A stretch of 64,000 bases of DNA from Haliclystus octoradiatus (lineage: Eukaryota; Cnidaria; Staurozoa; Stauromedusae; Haliclystidae), in contig OU744448.1 in the NCBI GenBank assembly GCA_916610825.1, positions 4,007,465-4,071,464 on the forward strand, read 5' to 3'. Shown here in pieces: positions 1-10,195 of the stretch. How positions within the stretch are numbered: the stretch's first letter is position 1; each line of letters starts with the position of its first letter. The notes under the pieces are model-generated. The model was given only the letters and a program-made list of their open reading frames with translations. It searched no databases and had not been told where the DNA came from. The translations under genes and the position numbers were made by a program.

Positions 1-78
1 AAAACTCTGCTTTTGGGATATCTCTATTATTATTCTTCATTCTATGTAATAGTATCCCCTTCAAAGAAATCACACAAT

Positions 79-431
79 CCCCCTGGGACTAACAGTTCAG
101 GAGTTCATGAACAGTTCATGAAAATTTGGGGCCATTTAACGTTCATGAACTGTTTTTGCAGGGTGAATTCGCCATTTTTGACTGCATCAGGACAGTGATA
201 TTAACAAACTCGGGGCCACATATGTGAAAACTCAAACCTGAATAAAATCACTCTTTGTGATGACCTCTTCATTAACATTATATGTGCCTAAATTTCCATG
301 AACTGTTCATGAACTGTCTGCAAGAGTCCATGGACTATTAGTGAGAGCAGTTCATCAACAGTTCATGAATAATTGGGGCCATTTAACGTTCATGAACTGT
401 TCGTGACCTCCTGAACTGTTTTTCGCAAGGG
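79..431. repeat. GTTCATGAAC foldback element, copy 1
   Basis: The left edge is CCCCTGGGACTAACAGTTC and the right edge GAACTGTTTTTCGCAAGGG, an imperfect inverted pair. The interior holds many copies of the palindrome GTTCATGAAC and variants. The equivalent copy in the duplicated segment is at about 61617-61821. Confidence 0.6.
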
Positions 432-1104
432 TCATACCCACATTTCTACTATCGGATCGTTATTAGAACTATGCTATAGTTTTATGCTATTGTGGTTTTA
501 TTTTCTAATGGACTTTAAAATAATATTTCTACACAGATTGTATGTAGATTTGCTTTGATTGAGTATTAAATCTCTATAGCTATATTTAAACTAAACAGTA
601 ACAGTATATCAAATTGTTTATTATTTTGAAAAAAGTGAAACAGATATATTATTGATGGCGGGGGCAACTACCCCACTAATCTAATTTTGATGAAAATAAA
701 CATTTCAACTAGTCTCCAGCTCAAAGTTTTATAGTTCAAGTGTCTCCTAACCTCACTTGTGCTACTATATCGCGATGAAGAACATCAACGCCTGCATGAA
801 TCCTGATTTGCTTTTTTCCAACAAAACCATCATAGACTGCTACGAAGGTGTTGAATTCAGATAGTTGAATAATATATTGAAATCTATAATTCCGTCCTCG
901 CTTCATTTGAAAAATTTTGCATGAGTGTCGGCCAAACAAATTTCTAGGAAGCATTCGATCATTTAGAATTAAGTATGAAAATAAAGCCTTCACATGTACA
1001 TGAAATGAATAGGGTACCTCATGTAATGTTTTTCAGTGAACATTTTGTATTCATCTTTCTATAATAAACATATTTTTAATAAAGATATTTGATTCTCTTC
1101 TCAG

Positions 1105-1270
1105 GTCAACTTTCATTTACAATATTACTATTTCGCATACAGATGAATCATCCTTGTTTGCTTATAGTGTTGGTCTTGTAGTCTTTTTTCCAAATTACAT
1201 CAGTTGTACAAATGTTGTTGAACCAGCTAATTCAACACATGAATTGAAATCTCACTATCTCGTCATCAAG
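1105..1270 (+). CDS. Gene 1 exon a: DUF11-like strand segment
   Basis: The acceptor is TTCTCAG at 1098-1104 and the donor is GTAGGG at 1271. One leading base completes a split codon, followed by 55 codons ending in phase 0. The peptide reads STFIYNITISHTDE and onward, typical of the start of a DUF11-like beta-sandwich (y-x-I-t-i-S-H-T). Its paralogue is at 62484-62649, with 9 amino-acid differences over 55 codons. Confidence 0.85.
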
Positions 1271-4200
1271 GTAGGGTACAAGTTAAACGTCAATGCTGTA
1301 TCATTGCAAGACATTCGCTAATTTCATTATTTCCCTTTTATTATTTACATTCATGAACGTTTCATGAACATGTTATAGACGGTCCATAAATAGTGTATTA
1401 AAAACCTATCATTTAACACTTACTGATTGTTTACACTGTGCTGCTCAAAGAAGTGGTCTGTATCTGATTCGATTATGTACTAGTTTTCCGAATATCTAAA
1501 AAATTTGATCTGATCTCAGCCAAAAACCATTAATCTGAAAAGTTCACATTTATTTTAATTGATCTGTTCTAACTAATTCTGACTCCAATTAATAAAAATT
1601 GCAAACATTTGGTGGAGTAATTTATAAATACACAAAGTTTGATTGAGCCTTAACACTGCAATTTCTGAAATAAATATGTATTGTAGATGATCAATATTCA
1701 CGTAGTCGAACTCAAGGCTGAAAATTGAGGCTGAAAAGTATTTTTAGTCAAACATTTTTTACCGTTTTGCAGTTTTAATTTCATTCAATCCATTTTCGTT
1801 TATATTTAGTATTCTTCAGAGGTGGCATTTACACAAGAGCTTTTCTTCACTCTTCACATGGCAGTTGGAAATGATGTACCATCTGCAACTGGAGGAGTGA
1901 TCAACGCTGCTGGGATTGTTCACCTTAGCTATATGAGTGCAGACGAAACAAAATTTGGTGGTTCAGCTAATGTCAAAGTACCAGTTGATCCATCCATATC
2001 CGTTTCAGAAGGTGAAACAATGCCAGTTGGCTGCAAGAATGGTAGGTAGCATGCGTCAGACATCTAAAAGGACACATTTTGCTGTGCAAAATGTAATTCA
2101 TAATCATAATAAAGGTATTCATACACCTACTTCATGAACTCTTTATGAACATTCATGGAATGTTCAAAAATACCCAATGAAGCATTTGTGAATTGGTTAC
2201 TGGACATTAAATGGCCTTTTTTTCGTTGAATTTTTATTAAACTGTTTGTGGGCAATTCATGAACTAGTTTACGCATGTTAGATGATCTGTTTTTGATGGA
2301 ATTGAAATGTATTATTCATGAGGTGTTTGTGAACTGTTTGCAAAAGGGTAAATGCTATGTTTTTCTGTAAAATTTTACTGAAAACTTATCAACAATCTTT
2401 AATAACCATTCCATATTTATTAGCCAAAGCCTTCTTAACATGTTGAGGAAGCTGCAAAATGTAAGCCTTACGGTCTTTTATTCTTTCCCTTCCCTATGAT
2501 ATGTGAACTTAATTGATAGAAGCAGTGCGAAACATCGCGACACATTTGTATCAATAGGACTTTGTTCATAAACTGTTATTTAACTTCATTTTTGGTGGGC
2601 TCTATAACAAAATTTTGAAGGAGAAATAATGGAAGTCACGAAGTATTTCTAATTTATATTCAAGTTCTATCCTTGAAAAATGACACAGCAACCTGAAGGA
2701 CACAGCGATGGAAATTGTAAATCAAAGCCTGAAAATTAAGTTCAAGTCAACTGTGCATGGAGACATCATTCGTCCCCATCAAGTTTATGGAAAGAATGTA
2801 AAAGTTATGTATCGTTGTTTGCTGATCCAAAATTTAAATCTGTACTCCATGATGATTTCAAAGCTTATCAGCTAAACACTAACTCGTCAAATTTTTAGCT
2901 GCTTTAAACAGAGGTGTAATAGTTCACAGTCAATATTGTTCCTTTCCGAGGACTTCCCCTGCGAAAAAGTTCATGAACGTTCATCAACGTTAAATGGCAC
3001 AGAGTTCATGAACGTTCATGAACTCAAGTTCATGAAAGTTCATCAAAGTTCAAAAACTAGTTCATCAAAGTTCATGAACGTTCATGAACAAGTTCATGAA
3101 CAAGTTCATCAAAGTTCATGAAGCTCTTCATCAAAGTTCATGAAATCAGTCTATCAAAGTTCATCAAAGTTCATGAACGTTCAAGAACTGTATAGTAAAT
3201 AACAGATTAAAACAAGGATAGGAAAAAGCAACTTTGAATGTTTGAACATTTGATCCAGAAAACATGGTAAAATATGATATAGTAAGAGTCAATGAATACA
3301 TTCAGACAAATATAATATATAAGATAGAAATGTATGGATTATATAGCTTGTTAAAATATCAATGATTGTTTTCAGACGATTGATACTTTAGATATGTCTA
3401 AAGTCAAATCAATTCTGCTCATTGAAGCCTAAAGAATACCCCTGTGAAACGAGTTCATGAACGGTTCATCAGTTCATGAACGGTTCATGAACTGTTCATG
3501 AACTGGAGTTCATGAACACAGGGTTCATGAACGTTCATAATAAAATTCTTCCTCTAAAGTTCATGAACGGTTCATGAACAGAGTTGATGAATACAATGTT
3601 CATGAACGCGTTCATGAACTGGTATATGAAATTTTAATATTAAAACTATTCCTCTAAAGTTTATGAACGGTTCATGAACAGTTCATGAACGGAGTTCATG
3701 AATACAATGTTCATGAACGCGTTCATGAACTGGTATATGAAATTTTAATATTAAAACTATTCCTCTAAAGTTTATGAACGCGTTCATGAACTGGTTCATG
3801 AAATGAGTAATAAAACTATTCTTCTCAAGTTTATGAAAATCCTTGAATATGCCATCGAACAAGAATAACCTCTACCGCTTCAACATGTCATAGTCTCTTC
3901 ATTTCAACCAATTATCCAATGATACTATATTTTCAAGTCTGTTTTTGCCTTTCCACAAAGCAAAGTTATTGTTCTGTTTTTATCGTTCCCTTTCATTATT
4001 CAATTATATTATTTATTTCAGAATATTACGAATTTGGAATTGCCGCCGACACTAGTGGTAGTATCTATGCTTGTGTTGGACAAATAAAAAAAACGTAAGT
4101 TCTAACTTCAATGAAATAGGATGCAGACAACGCTGATAAGCAAACTTTTGAAAATAATAATTTACTATATAAGCATTCCCCTGTGAAACTTCATGAACAG

Positions 4201-6671
4201 TTCCATGGACGTGAAGTGGCATAAATTTTCATAATTTCGGTTCATGAACTTTTCAATAAATGTTTTCATATCTTAGTCTATGAATTGTGTTAATTACTAA
4301 GTTCAAGAACTAGGTTCATGAGTAAGTTTATGAACTGGGTTCATGAATATGTCCATGAACTGAGTTCATGAATAAGTTCATGATTCATGAATGCGAAGTT
4401 TTCTGAAAGTTCAAGAACTTTCATGAACTGTTCATGAACTTTCATGAACCTGTTCATGAACTTTCATGAACTGTTCATGAATTTTTGGCCATTTTTATGT
4501 TTATGAACTTGTGAACATTTTTCCGCTAGGGATATGCTAAGCTTGTTTCAAACTTTAGCTCGTAGTGGTTGCCTCTCAATGTTGCACTTCCAAATGATAA
4601 CTTGACATGTTGTTTTGAATGAGGGCTATCAAAGCGTTAATACATCATGACGTTTTTGATCTTGTCAATTATTCAGATCTGATATTGGTAAAGGATGTTA
4701 CTCTTCAGGAGATGGCGGAGATACATGGCAAGGTGAGCAAACATTATAACTGTCATAGTGATTCAACCTGTAAATGTTAAACTACTTCGTTTTCATGTTT
4801 ATTGACATTAACAATCAGTCGTAAAAGTAAAGATAAAATTTTCATTTGAATGTTTGTGAACTGTTTGAATCTTTATGAAGGTTTTACTGGGAATCATACT
4901 ATAAATTGATAAAAAGTGTATCATTTCTCAACGCTATGCAATTCAAATGTCGTTTGGGCAACGCACAGCAGAATATATGCCAGATTCATAGCTGGAAACC
5001 TGGAAACTTTGTAATCTGGATACAAAATTTTAGATTCTATTCAGCAATAATTCCAGATAGGTGCAAAATGTTAGCTTAAAAACTTTGTACATTCCTGTCT
5101 AGCAAATGCTTACAAAAGTTCTCCTCCCAAATAATGAATCCTTGTTGATTTTGATAATGTGAAAATTATACAAATTAAATTGCAGAAAGAAACGGTTGAG
5201 TCATTTGTATCTAACAATGAGTTTATCAATATAAATGATATTCTGATTATTGCACATATGGTTTGCAGTTGCTAGAAAGAGAGAAAGGCATCAAGAAGGA
5301 ACAAACCGTTGCTGCCAGTTATCTTCGCCAATCAAGCATTCCCACTCACTTCATGCCGATTGAGCTGTTAGTGAAGCAGTAACAAGCTGTTTTGCCCCCT
5401 TAATAATTATGAGTATTTTGACGCCATGGTAACTATAAGTAATTGCCTTACTGTCCCGTATAACCTATGCACAATGATTCGGAATGAATTGAACATTTTT
5501 CATTAGTACCCCCATTAAAACAGTTCAGGAGTTCATGAACAGATATGGTACATAAAATTGTTTGATTTTCATGAATTCCATGAAAATTGGGCTATTTAAT
5601 ATTCATGCACTTTTTCATTAACTGCTCATGAACTGCTGATCTGTTTCGCAGGGGTATTCCTTGTTTACGTTTTATACTTTTCATATATAACCATGAAACT
5701 ATAGCAACAAGGCAATTGGTAGCTTCACAGCAATCAGCTGATGGGTGTTGAAAGTATCATTGTAATATTTTGATAAGGCTGGTCTGATACGTTCGTTTTA
5801 CGTGCAAAGGGACTTACTAGAGACTTCTGATTCTGTAGCCTGTGAGACATTGCATTGTAATATTTCCTCTTTTGATAGCAATGACACCAAAGCTTGGTTC
5901 AGTTATTGGTACAGACTCCGGTGGTAATGTGTTTGGAGTTTCTGAAGATTGTAAATCTTACATTGAATACAAGCCCACTACCAAAGCATGGATTGTTCTT
6001 AACGACCATGTACTGCCCGCTGCTGTAACACCAAACTACAAACAATTAAGTGCATCTATGGCAGGTGGATCTCCTAGTGGAGTATCAAAACTCGTTGTTG
6101 GCGACCATGACGTTGAAAGTAAGTCGCTATTATGAGTACTTCATGTATTTACAATCAAACCTGTTATGACGGTCACCTTTATCATGCAGCCAGCGGTCTA
6201 CAGTGTTATCTTCAGAATAGTATTTTCTATTACATAAACCCTGTACATCAAGACCACACCATAATGTGGTCATTTTATCTTCCTTTCATAGCTGGATGTT
6301 ATATGTATATATACATACATGTTTCACTGTATTACTATATATTATTACAACTATGTAAGAAAAAATCATTTTCAAATATGCCTTACTATCCTAATTTCAC
6401 CATCATCATCCAGGTGCCTACGTGGGAGAAAGGATTCTAGAGAAGTACAAAGGGATGTGGGGTAATTTCATGAAATATACTTTGAAATCCAACTAAAGTA
6501 GTTGCTCAAACAAGACTGCAAATTCATCATTATTCTTTGCAAGATAAGAACATATTGTCATTATTTTTATCATTTCTAGTGACTGGGGATGGAGTCTATT
6601 TTAGACACAATTTAAGTAACGATCCGGTATGGACTCAGAAGCTTGTCCATCCATGTCCAAACTGTGGCTAA
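1105..6671 (+). CDS. Gene 1, 3' part (7 exons): extracellular protein with DUF11-like and Asp-box/tectonin-like C-terminus
   Basis: Joined exons: 1105-1270, 1822-2041, 4022-4094, 4677-4732, 5879-6118, 6414-6461, 6580-6671. Every junction has an AG acceptor and GT donor, and reading phase matches throughout (0, 1, 2, 1, 1, 1 at successive exon ends), giving an open frame of 297 residues that ends at a TAA at 6669-6671. The first exon needs two bases from an exon left of the window, so the N-terminus is missing. The order seen is half of a DUF11-like module (ITISHTDESS), a beta-rich segment, an Asp-box (SGDGGDTW, matching S-x-D-x-G-x-T-W), then tectonin-like strands (VTGDGVYFR). The end, CPNCG, has no transmembrane segment, so a secreted product is likely if the unseen N-terminus has a signal peptide like gene 2's. 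The ligand is unknown. An ATTAAA 255 bases past the stop (6926) could be the poly(A) signal. Domain names come from motif reading, not a search. Confidence 0.82.
1822..2041 (+). CDS. Gene 1 exon b: beta-rich segment after the DUF11-like module
   Basis: Two overlapping acceptors (CAG and CAGAG) are present. Only the second, starting at 1822 with GTG GCA, keeps the frame open after the phase-0 end of the previous exon. It has 73 codons plus one base, with donor GGTAGGT at 2042. The peptide starts VAFTQELFFT and ends VGCKN. Its paralogue is at 63375-63594, with 4 replacements and no synonymous change. Confidence 0.85.
2105..2360. repeat. Decayed GTTCATGAAC-type element after gene 1 exon b
   Basis: Degenerate TTCATGAAC words (TTCATGAACTC, TTTATGAACATTC) run up to GTGAACTGTTTGCAAAAGGG at 2330-2350, which resembles the right edge of the other copies. 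The same decayed copy follows gene 2 exon 12 (63670-63915), so it predates the duplication. Confidence 0.45.
2956..3195. repeat. GTTCATGAAC array, copy 2
   Basis: Opens with CCCCTGCGAAAAAGTTCATG, then near-continuous TTCATGAAC/TTCATCAAAG units to about 3190. It gives a spurious reading frame of repeated VHE/FMN residues, which is not a gene. Confidence 0.7.
3439..3836. repeat. GTTCATGAAC array with roughly 110-bp nested repeats, copy 3
   Basis: Opens CCCCTGTGAAACGAGTTCATG. It has dense GTTCATGAAC units plus a larger unit (ending GGTATATGAAATTTTAATATT, AAAACTATTCCTCTAAAG) repeated at about 3620-3660 and 3730-3775, so the array has grown by local duplication. Confidence 0.7.
4022..4094 (+). 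CDS. Gene 1 exon c: start of the propeller-like region
   Basis: A strong pyrimidine-rich acceptor (ATTTATTTCAG, ending 4021) and the consensus donor GTAAGT at 4095 bound 73 bases, entered in phase 1 and left in phase 2. The peptide YYEFGIAADTSGSIYACVGQ looks like a propeller blade strand (G-I-A-x-D-x-x-G-x-I-Y). Confidence 0.8.
4178..4533. repeat. GTTCATGAAC array, copy 4
   Basis: Bounded by CCCCTGTGAAACTTCATG and a right edge near TTTTTCCGCTAGGG. The interior has TTCATGAACTG units and looser variants (ATGAATAAGTTCATG). Confidence 0.65.
4677..4732 (+). CDS. Gene 1 exon d: Asp-box
   Basis: The 56-base exon lies between TTATTCAG and GTGAGC, entered in phase 2 and left in phase 1. It encodes SDIGKGCYSSGDGGDTWQ. 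SGDGGDTW fits the Asp-box (BNR) consensus S-x-D-x-G-x-T-W, a turn found in beta-propeller blades of sialidases and sortilins. Such a short exon would be missed by ORF length filters; it is supported by phase fit and the motif. Confidence 0.8.
5268..5382 (+). other. Possible cryptic exon in a gene 1 intron
   Basis: A TGGTTTGCAG acceptor is followed by an open stretch reading LLEREKGIKKEQTVAASYLR and on to a TAA at 5380. Residue composition looks protein-like, but the frame does not fit the exon d to exon e join, which works without it. It may be an alternative terminal exon, a remnant of another gene, or chance. Confidence 0.2.
5509..5654. repeat. Short GTTCATGAAC foldback element, copy 5
   Basis: Flanked by TACCCCCATTAAAACAG and CTGTTTCGCAGGGGTA, giving the cleanest view of the terminal inverted repeat (TACCCC...GGGGTA). 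The interior has only a few TTCATGAAC words, so the ends define the element and the array expands inside. Confidence 0.6.
5879..6118 (+). CDS. Gene 1 exon e: propeller-like strands
   Basis: The acceptor is TTTTGATAG (to 5878) and the donor GTAAGT at 6119. Two leading bases join the G of exon d to give Ala, and the exon is left in phase 1. The segment GSVIGTDSGGNVFGVSEDC has the 'D-x-x-G-N-v-f-g-v' strand pattern of tectonin or related propeller blades, followed by a Trp-containing strand (KAWIVLND). Confidence 0.82.
6414..6461 (+). CDS. Gene 1 exon f: 48-base microexon
   Basis: CATCCAG precedes 6414 and GTAATT follows 6461. The exon is phase 1 to phase 1 and encodes AYVGERILEKYKGMWG. It joins the flanking exons without a shift and leads into the WGVTGDGVYFR strand completed by the last exon. 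Confidence 0.75.
6580..6671 (+). CDS. Gene 1 exon g: terminal exon with stop
   Basis: The acceptor CATTTCTAG ends at 6579. The peptide starts VTGDGVYFRHNLSNDPVWTQ and ends CPNCG before TAA at 6669-6671. The pattern W-x-V-T-x-D-G-V-Y-F-R is close to tectonin repeats (W-a-v-t-x-x-G-x-v-y-x-R). No membrane anchor follows. Confidence 0.82.
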
Positions 6672-7310
6672 ATGGACGGCACAATGAGCAGACCCAAGCA
6701 CACATGCTGGGGGGAGATGCACACTTTTTAAACAGTTATTGGGTGCATTTTAACTCACATTCAATTTTACATTACTACATTATTCATCAGCATTTATGGA
6801 GAGGGTATTTAAAACATCAATATATTATCAACAGCACAATTCATTACAATATAAACTTTGACATAGCTTTACAAGCTCATTTCCATACTTTGTAAATATC
6901 AACTTTTCAATTAGCGATCGAAAAGATTAAAACATCTATCCTGTATCCTTCGTTTTTATGTGTATATTGTAATATTATTCAATATTTGTTTTTATCTCCA
7001 TCTTTATTACATTGCATTCTTTTGTAAGAAAGGTATGTGGCATCTACGGTGCTACATATCTTGTTATCTTATCATACATCTATACCATGCTCCATACCTG
7101 CGAATGCAAAGATCTTTGTAGATGTGTGTTTACGATGTTTTTTCACGATGTTCTCAGTCATTTCAAAACCAAATGAATCACATAGCGTATAATCTGATAG
7201 ATAATTTCAAATAGTTGTACCTAACTGATTTTGGTATTTCAAATTTTCCTTCTGTTTTGAGTTTTGAAAAAAAAGTGTCATTTCGCGAGTTGATATTGTA
7301 TGGCTTGGAT
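6672..7310. other. Gene 1 3' flank
   Basis: 3' UTR and flank. An ATTAAA at 6926 is the only candidate poly(A) signal seen near the stop. No further coding or repeat structure recognised. Confidence 0.4.
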
Positions 7311-7690
7311 AAGCTTCATTGCGTTACTTGCCCGGATATAATGACTTTTTATTTCGCCAACATTGATACGATTTTCTTTAATTCAATTTTTCTCAACAGT
7401 AGTGTTATTTTGAGGGTTGGTGACTAGCCTATTGTACCTGCAGATCTCGAGTCAAGCTACGTCATTGTCGTGCAATCAGAAGAGTGCTCATATTTCACAA
7501 ATCCTACGAATGTTAGCGAACGAAAGTAAAAAGCCAATTTAATCATTCACTTCGCTAACATTGGTAGGCTTGTCGAGAACAATAGAATTAAACAAAACCC
7601 TAGCAATGTTGCCCAAATTTTGGAACGTCTTCAAATTCGAAAAATTCAAATTCAACATCAGCCAACAAAATCCTAAAAAATCCGGATGGA

Positions 7691-7797
7691 CAAATGACTT
7701 TTTACTCCGCCAACATTCATAGGATTTTGTTAATTAATTTTGTTGAATTAATCAAAATCCTAAATATTGTCGTAATAAAAAGTCATTTTGCCGGGGA
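7691..7797. mobile_element. Hairpin MITE with diverged half-copies upstream
   Basis: Two arms of about 45-50 bases are inverted: AATGACTTTTTACTCCGCCAA then ATAGGATTTTGTTAATT on the left, AATCAAAATCCTAAATATTG then AATAAAAAGTCATTTTGCC on the right. A single related arm lies at about 7330-7400. There is no coding capacity, so this is a non-autonomous palindromic element. Confidence 0.6.
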
Positions 7798-8209
7798 CTT
7801 TAAGAAATGTTAAAGAAAGATTGTCAATAAGTGTTATTTGTCAAGCTTAAACCGTTCATCAACCGATTCAACTTTATCGAGAAGTTGTTGCTGTTAAAAT
7901 AGCAGTAATGTCAATAAATAAGAGGTCCAATACGCAGCGCTCTGGGTGACGTGAGACGTATAAAGACCTACGACGATCAAGAGTATAGCCAGAAGATTCA
8001 GAGCATGAAATGCGAAAAATATAATCAATAAATAGAGTAAATAAAAAGCAGACAATGTGTGACTCTGCGGTACGGCCACAACCTCTCAAGGAATCGTGAG
8101 TATCATCATAGTGAGTTCTAACAAATGCCGAAGTAGGAGAAGAAGGACATTGTAGCATCGATAAGAGCAATAGATACATTATACAAATTGATTATTTATG
8201 GGATTCTGC

Positions 8210-8882
8210 ATCTTAATACAGGGCCCAATTCCTTTTTGAAGTCAATAAAAATTACAGCAATCTCTTTTTGATGTGTCCTATAAAGCCTTCTTACAATATC
8301 CTAGCTGATAAAACCTGACACCATTTCGATTGTATCATAAATATGACTCAATTGCTGATGCTAGCCTTGTATACAGAACCTTATTATAAGCTTTCCATGC
8401 AGTAACGCTGGAAGTGAAACTCCTCTGTTTGTCTAGATCTCTAGATGAGTTCTTGATGACGGTTATTACAATAGATCTTCGACACGGACCTGGAACTTCT
8501 TTTTTCCTTGACAAAGCGGTATTTATGATGGTAAGCAGCTCATTTTGTATAAGAGGTTCTCGAAGTGCCAGAGTTGGTACTCCATCTGAACCAGGAGATG
8601 CAAGGGGCTCCATAGAAAGTAGAATAGAAAATGAATTGATCCTTAGTAACGGGAGAAGTATTATAATTGGCCGTATCTTCAATTCACGATATAAGAGAGG
8701 ATGGGGATTATATGAATCATAAAATAAGTACGAATCATACTGTTTGCCTCGACAGAATCATAAGCTTCAACTAATAAGCGATTATTGGATGGATTCTTAA
8801 GATGCCTAACTATCTCTTTCCATGCTATACAATGCTGACCACTGTTACTAGCGGTTTTATCCACTTTTACCGTTAACGACAT
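8210..8882 (-). pseudogene. Degraded non-LTR reverse transcriptase fragment
   Basis: On the minus strand the translation shows reverse transcriptase palm features: SPGSDGVPTLAL (K-x-P-G-x-D-G-i-P), SRDLDKQRSFTSSV (n-Y-R-p-I-s-l), KAYNKVLYTRLASAIE (K-x-y-n-k-v-L-x-x-R-L). After a frame break comes IFIDFKKEL, where family members have FIDFKKAF. Stops and shifts interrupt it. The antisense arrangement to both host genes marks it as a dead insertion. The clade cannot be fixed. Confidence 0.55.
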
Positions 8883-9439
8883 AACGTTTGATTCACGCGT
8901 TGAACATTATGAGGGATAGCAAGAACTTTTGTTTTCTAATTAACAATTTGGATGAATTTCTTTTCTTTCTGTAAAACAACAATAAATGTTGATAAAGATA
9001 CAAAATATGTGAATACATAAATAAATTGATTTAATTATATTTAAGAAATTTTGATAAGTCTTCAGTAATTAATTCGGCTTTGAATGTATATACACTTTTT
9101 GAGGAACGGATAATTATGTCTGTGAAGTTAGACGCATATTCGTCTGGACGAACATTCAAATAGACCTATATTGGAGCGCGTTAAATAACGCTTCGCACAA
9201 ATGATGTGAGCATCACAGACTTATTAATGGAAGATTTACGAAGTTCAGGAACAATATAAACTACAAAAAGTATATAATAAAGGCGACAAAAGCAATTTCA
9301 ATTATTTTAAAGAAAATAAATTATCAAAACATACAAAATCACACCAAAAAACTGAATTATTCATTTGACAGCAGAAAAACGCATGACTGATCAAAATAAT
9401 CACGGATGGTTAGACAAAGACATGGATTAACAGTGTTTA

Positions 9440-10195
9440 GTATTGGAAATCAATCAGACGAATATTCAAATTATCACGGGTTTGATCTAAACTTTAGACG
9501 AATATTCAAATTAACAGTGTTTCGTATGGAAAATATAAAAACGGACGCATATTCAAATTATCACGGGTTTGATCTAAAATTTGGACGAATATTCAAATTA
9601 ACAGTGTTTCGTATGGAATATAAATACAGACGCATATTCAAATTATCACGGGTTTGATCTAAATTTTGGACGAATATTCAAATTAACAGTGTTTCGTATG
9701 GAATATAAAAACAGACGCATATTCAACTTATCACGGGTTTGATCTAAACTTTGGACGAATATTCAAATTAACAGTGTTTCGTATGGAATAGAAAAACAGA
9801 CACATATTCGAATTATCATGGGTTTGATTTAAACTTTGGACGAATATTCAAATTATCACGGGTGTGATCTAATCTTTGGACGAATATTCAAATTAACAGT
9901 GTTTCGTATGGAATATAAATACAGACGCATATTCAAATTATTACGGGTTTGATCTAAACTTTGGACGAATATTCAAAGTAACAGTGTTTCGTATGGAATA
10001 TGAAAACAGACGCATATTCAAATGATCACGGGTTTGATATCGACTTTGGACGAATATTCAAATTAATAGGGTTTCGTATGGAATAAAAAAACAGACGCAT
10101 ATTCAAATTATCACGGGTTTGATCTAAACTTTGGACGAATATTCAAATTAATAGGGTTTCGTATAGAATAAAAAACAGACGCATATTCAAATTAT
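9440..10195. repeat. 86-bp tandem satellite (about 9 copies)
   Basis: The unit contains GACGAATATTCAAATTAACAG, then TGTTTCGTATGGAATATAAA, then GACGCATATTCAAATTATCA and CGGGTTTGATCTAAACTTTG. Spacing between GACGAATATTC starts is 87, 85, 85 (9497, 9584, 9669, 9754). Each unit itself holds two half-units starting GACG(A/C)ATATTCAAATTA, suggesting an older dimer. Copies differ by a few bases. Confidence 0.85.

Noticed and set aside
2936-3121. Frame of repeated VHE/FMN residues
   Set aside because: Translation of the GTTCATGAAC array, with no splice support.
6132-6440. 102-codon frame in the gene 1 intron between exons e and f
   Set aside because: Intronic, with no domain; the spliced product through 6118/6414 is consistent without it.
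9406-9657. 83-codon repeat-rich frame
   Set aside because: Lies in the 86-bp satellite; the repeat length is not a multiple of three through the array, so it is chance.
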